Positions 16,549-21,433 of a stretch of 24,062 bases of DNA are shown here, piece after piece (position 1 is the stretch's first letter; each line of letters opens with the position of its first letter). The position numbers and the translations under genes were made by a program. This stretch comes from Pseudomonadota bacterium (GTDB lineage Bacteria > Desulfobacterota > Desulfobacteria > Desulfobacterales > Desulfobacteraceae), in assembly GCA_018812385.1 (NCBI GenBank), contig JAHJDU010000567.1, forward strand, positions 1 through 24,062. The letters run 5' to 3'. The notes beneath the pieces were generated by a model. The model was not told the origin of the DNA and did not search any database. It saw only the letters and a program-made list of their open reading frames with translations.

Positions 16549-18335
16549 TTAACTTACCAGAGATGACCCCGACCATTGTGGAATTTGTAAAAAATAACTA
16601 TGAGGCAGCCGACACCCCGGGCGAATGGACCGATGGCCCCTGCCCGGAATACGATGGGCCAACCGATGACAAAGAATTGATTGCGCGTATGCTGGCCAGT
16701 AAGAGCGCGGCGGGTATCCTGGGGTATAAGGCCACATTTAAACAGCTATGGGAGGCCGACCCCGAAGCCCTGGGGCGCGCCTTTCCGGACATGACAGGCG
16801 ACCGCGCGTTCGACAATTCGGCGGCTGATGCGGCTTTATGCTCGCACCTGGCATTTTGGACCGGTAAGGATTGTGAGCGCATAGACCGCCTTTTTAGACA
16901 GTCCGCGCTATTCCGGGACAAATGGGACGACCGCGACGGCTATTACAGCAACAGGACCATTACCAGGGCCGTGAGTCAATGCCAGAACGTATATTCCGGG
17001 CAGCAGCGCCCGGCGGCGGCGGAGCCCGACGGGAATACGCCGGTTATTGAGGAAATGAATAAACCACACGCTGTGATGATGGTAGGCGGTAAGGTAAGGA
17101 TTTTAACTGAATTCCCAGATCCCAAAACAGGATGGAAAGATTTCACATTGTCTACACTGGCCGATTTTGAAACTCTCTATTGTAATCAAACGATCCTGGA
17201 CCCGGAGAAGCCTACTAAAAAAATTAGTATTGCTAAATTTTGGATAAGTCACCCCGATAGACGCCAATTTAAGGGGATCGGCTTTTATCCGGGTATCAAG
17301 ACACCCCCAGGGTGGTATAACCTCTATTCAGGCCACGCCGTTGATCCAATACAAGGAGACTGGGGCCTATACTGGGAGTTCATTTTAAACGTAATTGCCG
17401 ACGGTAAACAAACCATTGCAGTTTGGATTCTGGCATGGATTGCCCGGATTATACAAGATCCTGGAGGCGAACGCCCTGGAACTGCTATTGTATTACGCGG
17501 CGGCCAGGGTACCGGCAAAGGGACCTTTGTAAATATCCTTGGAAGGCTATTTGGTAAGCATTATATTCAATTATCAGATATAGCCCAGGTTACCGGGCGT
17601 TTTAACTTTCATTTTAGTTCAATATTATTGGCTTTCTTTGATGAGGCTATTTGGGCAGGAAACAAGCAGGCAGAAGGGACCATAAAACGCTTAATCACAG
17701 AGCCTTCTATTGTGGTTGAAAAGAAGGGTATCGACTCAATTTCAATCGATAATTATCTTAATTTGATCATTGCATCAAATAACGACTGGGTGGTGCCTGC
17801 CGGAATGGAGGAGCGCCGATTCTTTGTTTTAGATATATCAAACACCAGGCAGCAGGACCATAATTATTTTAAGGCTATTCACAACCAGATGAACAATGGG
17901 GGAATAGAGGCGCTTTTATATTATCTCGTAAATATGGACATCTCAACCATTAATCTAAGAGTCTTTGAAAAAACTGAAGCCCTTTTTCAACAGAAGTATT
18001 TATCTATGTCCACAGTTCAGCAGTTTTGGTTCGACCGGTTGGAAGAGGGCGCCCTAGTGCCAGGCAATCCCAGATATCCGGAAGATTGGCCGGCGATCAT
18101 TTATAACGATGATCTTTTTAACGCTTATTTGTTATCGACCGACAGCCGGAGGGCTCTCAATGCCAAGCATTTTGGCCGGGCATTTTCGAAGCTTTGTAAA
18201 AATTCCGGCAGGACAAGACCAATTGATGGCGGGGTCAGAAGGTACGCCAGAACTATTCCAGCTTTGGAGGAATGCAGGACGGAATTTGAAAAACTAATTG
18301 GTGCAAAAATCTCCTGGGAGGAAAACCCATGTTAG
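16545..18335 (+). CDS. NrS-1 polymerase-like SF3-type helicase (DUF5906 / VirE-like)
   Basis: Replicative helicase partner of the Prim-Pol protein, 596 aa from ATG 16545, which overlaps the upstream stop by four bases and has AAAGGGG just before it. An in-frame GTG-type extension to 16527 is less likely. The N-terminal 150 residues (DKELIARMLASKS, DCERIDRLFRQSALFRDKWD) match the linker/HBD region that follows Prim-Pol in NrS-1-like proteins. The ATPase core has Walker A GGQGTGKGT (about 319-327), Walker B LLAFFDEA (361-368), sensor LIIASNND (407-414) and an arginine-finger MEERRFFVLD. By eye the first 500 bases are clearly more GC-rich than the rest. Confidence 0.9.
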   Translation: MINLPEMTPTIVEFVKNNYEAADTPGEWTDGPCPEYDGPTDDKELIARMLASKSAAGILGYKATFKQLWEADPEALGRAFPDMTGDRAFDNSAADAALCSHLAFWTGKDCERIDRLFRQSALFRDKWDDRDGYYSNRTITRAVSQCQNVYSGQQRPAAAEPDGNTPVIEEMNKPHAVMMVGGKVRILTEFPDPKTGWKDFTLSTLADFETLYCNQTILDPEKPTKKISIAKFWISHPDRRQFKGIGFYPGIKTPPGWYNLYSGHAVDPIQGDWGLYWEFILNVIADGKQTIAVWILAWIARIIQDPGGERPGTAIVLRGGQGTGKGTFVNILGRLFGKHYIQLSDIAQVTGRFNFHFSSILLAFFDEAIWAGNKQAEGTIKRLITEPSIVVEKKGIDSISIDNYLNLIIASNNDWVVPAGMEERRFFVLDISNTRQQDHNYFKAIHNQMNNGGIEALLYYLVNMDISTINLRVFEKTEALFQQKYLSMSTVQQFWFDRLEEGALVPGNPRYPEDWPAIIYNDDLFNAYLLSTDSRRALNAKHFGRAFSKLCKNSGRTRPIDGGVRRYARTIPALEECRTEFEKLIGAKISWEENPC

Positions 18336-18616
18336 AGCCCCGGTCCGGTCAGGTCCGGTTACGGTCCTATCAAAATAAAACGGAAACCCTTGATGCTGTA
18401 GGCGCTGTCCTATTAGTCCGGTTCATGGGGGTGTTCCAACTTCTTATACGTATGCGCGCATACACACATACATATGTACTAATAATATTAAATAATAATA
18501 AGACTAATAGGACTGATAAGACCGAGCCTTTATTTGTGGCGGTCTCCACGGTCCCCTTAAAAAATTTTAAGTGGACCAAAACGAATTTAAGGGGACCAAT
18601 TACCGCCTGGGGCTAA
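18329..18616 (+). CDS. doubtful 95-aa ORF lying over the origin candidate
   Basis: The ORF starts within the helicase stop, with GGAGG at 18317-18321 at good spacing, so translation is possible. However, its product has low complexity (YTHTYVLIILNNNKTNRTDKT) and no recognisable domain, and the DNA beneath is full of iteron-like repeats and palindromes. I think the repeats, not the peptide, are the functional content, with the ORF either incidental or a short tail of the operon. Confidence 0.25.
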   Translation: MLEPRSGQVRLRSYQNKTETLDAVGAVLLVRFMGVFQLLIRMRAYTHTYVLIILNNNKTNRTDKTEPLFVAVSTVPLKNFKWTKTNLRGPITAWG

Positions 18617-18648
18617 TTATATAATTATATATACTACTTTACCGCCTG
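18342..18648. other. candidate replication origin of the element
   Basis: Directly after the helicase gene lie, in order: tandem decamers GGTCCGGTCA and GGTCCGGTTA plus a partial third (18342-18370); GTCCTATTAGTC (18407-18418) inverted exactly as GACTAATAGGAC (18502-18513); palindromes GTATGCGCGCATAC (18450-18463) and ACATATGT (18470-18477); a dyad of GGTCC and CTTAAAA arms (18550-18577), whose GGTCCCCTTAA arm is repeated inverted at 18587-18597; and the AT-rich palindrome TAATTATATAATTA (18614-18627) framed by TACCGCCTG at 18601 and 18640. Iterons plus an AT-rich unwinding-like segment next to the initiator genes is the usual layout of an origin. Confidence 0.6.
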
Positions 18649-18701
18649 CCCAGGATTTCCCTGAGCAGACAAAACAACCAAAGTTACAGGAGAAAAACGA
18701 C

Positions 18702-18866
18702 ATGACTACAGAATTAGAAGTTGTAAAAAATTTGGCGGCGATCTTAAAAAAAGCCAGGGCAGATGTGAAATCGGACAACCCTGAAAAAAAGAAGGCCGCT
18801 GAACGAATGGTAACCCGGATTACACATGCACTAAAAGCCATAATTGCAGATGAGGGGGTGAAATGA
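18702..18866 (+). CDS. 54-aa small helical protein
   Basis: ATG 18702 has CAGGAG at 18687-18692 upstream, and its stop overlaps the next start as ATGA (18863-18866), a strong sign that both are translated. The product (MTTELEVVKNLAAILKKARAD, then KKKAAERMVTRITHALKAII) looks wholly helical and mildly basic, with no Cys and no membrane segment. I do not recognise it. Coupling suggests it works with the coiled-coil protein downstream. Confidence 0.6.
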   Translation: MTTELEVVKNLAAILKKARADVKSDNPEKKKAAERMVTRITHALKAIIADEGVK

Positions 18867-19429
18867 ACTGGCAAAAAATGCTAGACGGCCAAAAGGCTAC
18901 CGTGAAGGAAATAAAAAACGAGATCTTAAATTTAAAAGATCGGTTACGGGAAATAACAGCTGAACGAGATAAACTATCCGGAGACCTGGAAAGGGCAAAC
19001 CGGGATCTATTGGCCGGCCATATTACAGATGGTGAAGCGGAGGCGGTAAAAACCGATTATACCGCGGCCGCCAGGAATGTGGACACCCTTCAATCGATCC
19101 TGGCAGACCTTAACACCCTGGCCGGGGATATGGAGCGCGAGGAAATAAAATCAGAAATTAATGAGATTGATAAAAATTTGGCAGAACATCAAAGGACAAT
19201 GAACGATTTTAGACGGAAGCTGGTAGAGCATTTCGTTAAGGCTGGGATAGCGTATCAGAACGTAACAGGCCACCCGGCTAAAATGTTAGACTACAGTTAT
19301 ATTATTTCTAATAGAGAACTGCCCGCTCTATGGCGCGAAGAGTACGAGCGGGGCGGCGGGCTTGAACTGCCCCTGGCAGATGTGATCAATAGACTATCAA
19401 ACCAAAAAGCAAAACTTGAAGAGGCATAG
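18863..19429 (+). CDS. coiled-coil hypothetical protein, 188 aa
   Basis: The start overlaps the 54-aa gene by ATGA. Residues about 10-125 are heptad-like and highly charged (KEIKNEILNLKDRLREITAE, RDKLSGDLERANRDLLAG, EEIKSEINEIDKNLAEHQ), predicting one or two long coiled coils. The C-terminal part is different (GIAYQNVTGHPAKMLDYSYI, ELPALWREEYERGGGLELPL). There is no signal peptide. A scaffold or replication accessory role is conceivable, but nothing in the sequence specifies one. Confidence 0.75.
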   Translation: MNWQKMLDGQKATVKEIKNEILNLKDRLREITAERDKLSGDLERANRDLLAGHITDGEAEAVKTDYTAAARNVDTLQSILADLNTLAGDMEREEIKSEINEIDKNLAEHQRTMNDFRRKLVEHFVKAGIAYQNVTGHPAKMLDYSYIISNRELPALWREEYERGGGLELPLADVINRLSNQKAKLEEA

Positions 19430-19461
19430 CGTACACCTACCGCCACCGGTAAGGCCCCCCT

Positions 19462-19495
19462 AAGCCCCGGGAAGTGAAAGGTACTTCTGGGGCTT
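19462..19495 (+). terminator. stem-loop after the coiled-coil gene
   Basis: AAGCCCC (19462-19468) pairs with GGGGCTT (19489-19495), and GAAGT (19471-19475) pairs with ACTTC inside. The stem is strong but is followed by AAATT and not a T-run, so it may be a weak terminator or transcript-end stabiliser of the replication operon. Confidence 0.45.
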
Positions 19496-19554
19496 AAATT
19501 ACATACGGTGCGGCAAGAGCCAGTTATTTTCATAGATGAGCAAGCCGGAAATAG

Positions 19555-19591
19555 GTTGTAACGGGCGGCCAGGGCAGGCCGAGGGTACAAC
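19555..19591. repeat. 37-bp repeat, copy 1 (operator candidate upstream of -35)
   Basis: This copy begins GTTGTAACGGGCGGCCA and ends GGGTACAAC, so the ends are the inverted hexamers GTTGTA and TACAAC; CGGCC and GGCCG form an inner inverted pair. It differs at one base from the copy at 19628-19664. The spacing between copies is 73 bp, close to seven helical turns. Confidence 0.85.
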
Positions 19592-19593
19592 TC

Positions 19594-19621
19594 TTGACAA
19601 ATAATCTAAAATTTATATAAT
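19594..19621 (+). promoter_or_regulatory. consensus sigma-70 promoter between two operator-like repeats
   Basis: TTGACA (19594-19599) and TATAAT (19616-19621) are both perfect hexamers with a 16-bp spacer. The expected start point, about 19628, is the first base of repeat copy 2, and repeat copy 1 ends three bases before the -35. A protein bound at either or both copies would block polymerase. The promoter drives the HTH gene at 19693. Confidence 0.8.
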
Positions 19622-19627
19622 AGACCT

Positions 19628-19664
19628 GTTGTAACGGGCGGCCGGGGCAGGCCGAGGGTACAAC
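19628..19664. repeat. 37-bp repeat, copy 2 (operator candidate at +1)
   Basis: Second copy of the 37-bp repeat, with G in place of A at its 17th base. It covers the predicted transcription start and early leader, ending 28 bp before the ATG. In RNA it could also fold through the GTTGTA/TACAAC and CGGCC/GGCCG arms. Confidence 0.85.
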
Positions 19665-19692
19665 CCACAACCACAACCAAGGAGCAATTACA

Positions 19693-20109
19693 ATGAAGAA
19701 ACAAATGAACCAGACCGAGTACGCACGCCACCGGGGGATCAGTCAGCAACGCGTTTCATACCTGATAAAATTTGGCTATCTCAAAGGCTCACTGACAACC
19801 CAGGGGAACCGGAAATTGATAGATCCTATTGAAGCCGACAAGCTCCTTGAGCAAAATCAAGGCCCGGGCAACCCGTCGCTTGCACAACGAAAGGCCCACG
19901 CATGGGCGTTCAAGGGCGCTGGAAAACGGGAGGCTATATGGGAAACATTACGCTACCTTACAAAACTGAATGAGCTGGACCCCAAAAGTATAAAAATTAT
20001 TTTCCCTGAGCCTGGCCAGACAAGTATCATTTTCGAATATCAATCATATGATCATGATTGTGGTCTTACTCATGAAAGGCTCCTCGTCGATTCCCTCTTT
20101 GAGGAATGA
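19693..20109 (+). CDS. helix-turn-helix DNA-binding protein, 138 aa
   Basis: The N-terminal half is a small HTH domain: NQTEYARHRGISQQRVSYLI is the helix-turn-helix, followed by KLIDPIEADKLLEQNQ. This pattern occurs both in phage transcription regulators and in Nu1-like terminase small subunits. The C-terminal half (REAIWETLRYLTKLNELDP, then PGQTSIIFEYQSYDHDCG) is not recognised. AAGGAG at 19679-19684 supports the start. The two 37-bp repeats around its own promoter make autorepression the simplest model; a packaging role with the repeats as recognition sites is an alternative. No large terminase is seen. Confidence 0.75.
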   Translation: MKKQMNQTEYARHRGISQQRVSYLIKFGYLKGSLTTQGNRKLIDPIEADKLLEQNQGPGNPSLAQRKAHAWAFKGAGKREAIWETLRYLTKLNELDPKSIKIIFPEPGQTSIIFEYQSYDHDCGLTHERLLVDSLFEE

Positions 20110-20162
20110 CCCAGGCCCGAGGTGGCCGGCCTGCAAATCTGAAATAGTGGGTGGCCACCATG

Positions 20163-20305
20163 CTTATTTTGGTTACAAATGTAACCAGTGAAAGACCCAT
20201 ATTAAAAGCCTGCCCGATAACCCACCATGTTTATTTTGGTTACAAATATACCCGTTGAGAGATCCCCGGGGACCCACAATATTAAAAGGCCTGCCCGGAT
20301 ACCCT
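20163..20305. repeat. upstream tandem pair of ~67-bp repeats
   Basis: Two units begin at 20163 and 20230. Each starts with (C/T)TTATTTTGGTTACAAAT and ends near GCCTGCCCG. Unit 1 contains the perfect dyad GGTTACA-AA-TGTAACC; unit 2 has a degraded right arm (TATACCC) and an 8-bp insertion. A matching pair is at 21041-21158, so the 104-aa gene is bracketed by repeat pairs in the same orientation. Confidence 0.85.
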
Positions 20306-20426
20306 GTTTTTTTAATCCCTTGACACCCTTTTTAAAATTTGCAAAAGTGAAATATCTGAAAACTTTACCGGCAGCCAGGCCGTGAAACTGGTATTTTTAT
20401 TATATGAGCTTATTCAAAAATAAATT

Positions 20427-20496
20427 TGGGCAGATGGTGCCGGTATCCGAAAGGACTGGAAAAGCTTGTAAAGGCTTTCAGACACCTTCCTGCCCA
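20427..20496 (+). ncRNA. multibranched structured RNA leader of the 104-aa gene (unclassified)
   Basis: TGGGCAG (20427-20433) pairs with CTGCCCA (20490-20496), closing a domain. GGTG (20436-20439) pairs with CACC (20483-20486). Within it are two hairpins: TCC-GAAA-GGA (20446-20455, a GNRA tetraloop) and CTGGAAAAGC (20456-20465) with GCTTTCAG (20474-20481). A T-run (20501-20506) and GGAGG (20507-20511) follow directly before ATG 20519. The shape is that of a three-way junction next to an expression signal, as in riboswitches or translational operators. I do not match it to a known class. Confidence 0.5.
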
Positions 20497-20518
20497 TTAA
20501 TTTTTTGGAGGTAAGACA

Positions 20519-20833
20519 ATGAAAAGAATTATCGACAGCAAAAGGTATGACACAGAGACAGCCGACCTTATCCATGAATGGGATAATGGGATTTATGGCA
20601 ATGATTTTAAATCCTGTGAGGAAACTCTTTACAAGACAAAGAACGGATCTTACTTCCTGCATGGAGCCGGTGGGCCTATGTCAAAATATGCTGAGCCTTG
20701 CGGGAATAATTCCATGGGCGGCGGTTCTGACATCATCCCCATGGACGCAGAAGCGGCCTTTCAATGGCTTTGTGATCATGGCGGAGAAGATCCTGCAGAA
20801 ACCGAATTCCCTGAGCTTATAAAAGAGGCTTAA
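20519..20833 (+). CDS. 104-aa conserved-type hypothetical protein of mobile elements
   Basis: GGAGG (20507-20511) precedes ATG 20519. The sequence reads MKRIIDSKRYDTETADLIHE, WDNGIYGNDFKSCEETLYKT, KNGSYFLHGAGGPMSKYAEP, then SDIIPMDAEAAFQWLCDHGG. I recall this DTETA...LYKTKNGSYFLHGxGG pattern as a widespread small family in integrative elements and prophages, with no known function. The protein is acidic and soluble, without membrane segments. Its place at the element's right end, with its own leader and bracketed by repeats, suggests an accessory cassette. Pieces of its 3' half are duplicated downstream. Confidence 0.78.
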   Translation: MKRIIDSKRYDTETADLIHEWDNGIYGNDFKSCEETLYKTKNGSYFLHGAGGPMSKYAEPCGNNSMGGGSDIIPMDAEAAFQWLCDHGGEDPAETEFPELIKEA

Positions 20834-20852
20834 TAAAATGAGGGACCCTAAA

Positions 20853-20977
20853 CCATGGATGCAGAAGCGGAATTCCCTGAGCTTATAAAATAATTCCCTG
20901 CAGCCCCCGGCCATTTATTTGACCGGGGGGTTTTTTTTTACCGGACCCTTGCGGGAATAATTCCATGGGCGGCGGTC
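20853..20977 (+). repeat. two duplicated fragments of the 104-aa gene
   Basis: Fragment A (20853-20890) copies gene positions 20739-20756 joined directly to 20805-20824, an internal deletion of 48 bp with one mismatch. Fragment B (20947-20976) copies 20696-20725 exactly (30 bp). Both are interleaved with terminator-like repeats. They look like remains of repeated slippage or recombination of the gene's 3' region. Confidence 0.85.
20904..20939 (+). terminator. intrinsic terminator, array copy 1
   Basis: CCCCCGG (20904-20910) pairs with CCGGGGG (20923-20929) around CCATTTATTTGA, followed by nine T (20931-20939). This is a canonical Rho-independent terminator for the 104-aa gene. Confidence 0.88.
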
Positions 20978-20993
20978 CGGCTTTAAAATAATT

Positions 20994-21022
20994 CCCGGCC
21001 ATTTATTTGACTGGGTTTTTTT
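20994..21022 (+). terminator. terminator-like hairpin, array copy 2
   Basis: CCCGGCCA and TGACTGGG pair with one mismatch and one G-U around TTTATT, followed by seven T. It is a degenerate copy of the terminator at 20904. Confidence 0.6.
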
Positions 21023-21040
21023 ACGGGACCCGGACCCTTG

Positions 21041-21158
21041 CTTATTTTGGTTACAAATGTAGCCATTGAGAGGCCTATATTAAAAGGCCTGCCCTATAAC
21101 CAACCATGCTTATTTTGGTTACAAATGTAACCATTGAGAGATCCACATTAAAAAGCCG
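21041..21158. repeat. downstream tandem pair of ~67-bp repeats
   Basis: Units begin at 21041 and 21109 (period 68). Both start CTTATTTTGGTTACAAATGT. Unit 4 has the perfect dyad GGTTACA-AA-TGTAACC; unit 3 has one mismatch (TGTAGCC). Unit 3 keeps GGCCTGCCC; unit 4 diverges after AAAAAGCC. They are in the same orientation as the pair at 20163. Confidence 0.85.
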
Positions 21159-21192
21159 GTAATATTACCCTTGCTAAAATTATTCTATCCAA

Positions 21193-21217
21193 CCCCTGGC
21201 CATTTATTTGACTGGGG
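21193..21217 (+). repeat. terminator-like hairpin, array copy 3, lacking T-run
   Basis: CCCCTGGCCATTTATTTGAC and TGGGG form the same hairpin as copies 1 and 4, but AATTCC follows in place of T residues, so termination is unlikely. It shows the hairpin is being duplicated as a unit. Confidence 0.7.
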
Positions 21218-21229
21218 AATTCCATGCAG

Positions 21230-21264
21230 CCCCCGGTCATTTACTTGACTGGGGGTTTTTTTTT
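21230..21264 (+). terminator. intrinsic terminator, array copy 4
   Basis: CCCCCGGTCA (21230-21239) pairs with TGACTGGGGG (21246-21255) over ten positions with one G-U, followed by nine T. It is the last terminator before attR and would stop element transcription from running antisense into tRNA-Arg. Confidence 0.88.
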
Positions 21265-21287
21265 ATTTGTGAAAAAAATATTTCAAT

Positions 21288-21309
21288 TGCTTACATAGTG
21301 CTTACAAAA
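21288..21309. repeat. integrase arm-type site candidate, right end
   Basis: TGCTTACATAG followed by TGCTTACAAAA, identical over 22 bp to 13370-13391 and in the same orientation. It lies 44 bp inside the attR core. Confidence 0.65.
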
Positions 21310-21353
21310 CTAAAAAAGGTTTCCAACTGAAAGCTGAAAACCCTTGTGTTTAT

Positions 21354-21428
21354 TGGTGCCCCCGGCGGGAATCGAACCTGCGCTCAAGGATTAGGAATCC
21401 TATGCTCTATCCACTGAGCTACGGGGGC
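21354..21428 (-). tRNA. tRNA-Arg (anticodon CCT), intact; its 3' part is attR
   Basis: On the minus strand the gene starts GCCCCCGTAGCTC and ends CGGGGGCACCA, with CCA encoded. The anticodon stem TAGGA/TCCTT holds loop TTCCTAA, giving anticodon CCT (Arg). D and T arms fold normally apart from one A-C pair in the T stem. The last 48 bases equal attL, so this tRNA was rebuilt by the element on integration. It starts five bases after the mltD stop and may be cotranscribed with it. Confidence 0.95.
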
Positions 21429-21433
21429 GCAAT

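Larger units (their letters stand above)
13207..21401 (+). mobile_element. 8.15-kb integrative element in tRNA-Arg(CCT)
   Basis: The element is bounded by two perfect 48-bp copies of the 3' part of tRNA-Arg(CCT), at 13207-13254 and 21354-21401; the right copy belongs to a complete tRNA. All genes inside lie on the plus strand: tyrosine integrase, a double-CxxC protein, an AlpA-like HTH, a primase-polymerase and helicase pair, small ORFs, an HTH regulator and a 104-aa protein. No structural phage genes, terminase large subunit, relaxase or transfer genes are seen. It therefore fits a small replicative integrative element or a phage satellite relying on a helper. Boundaries are seen directly; the class is inferred. 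Confidence 0.92.

Noticed and set aside
19693..20109. Terminase small subunit as the main call
   Set aside because: The HTH part resembles Nu1-like proteins, but no large terminase is present and the operator-like repeats around its promoter fit a regulator better.
20519..20822. Second plus-strand ORF in another frame over the 104-aa gene
   Set aside because: Its start lacks a ribosome binding site, whereas the 104-aa frame has GGAGG at correct spacing and a familiar sequence pattern.
20681..20914. Minus-strand ORF with an internal repeat
   Set aside because: The repeat merely reflects the duplicated fragment of the plus-strand gene at 20853-20890.
20163..21158. CRISPR array
   Set aside because: Only four units, about 67 bp each, in two directly abutting pairs without spacers, and no cas genes.
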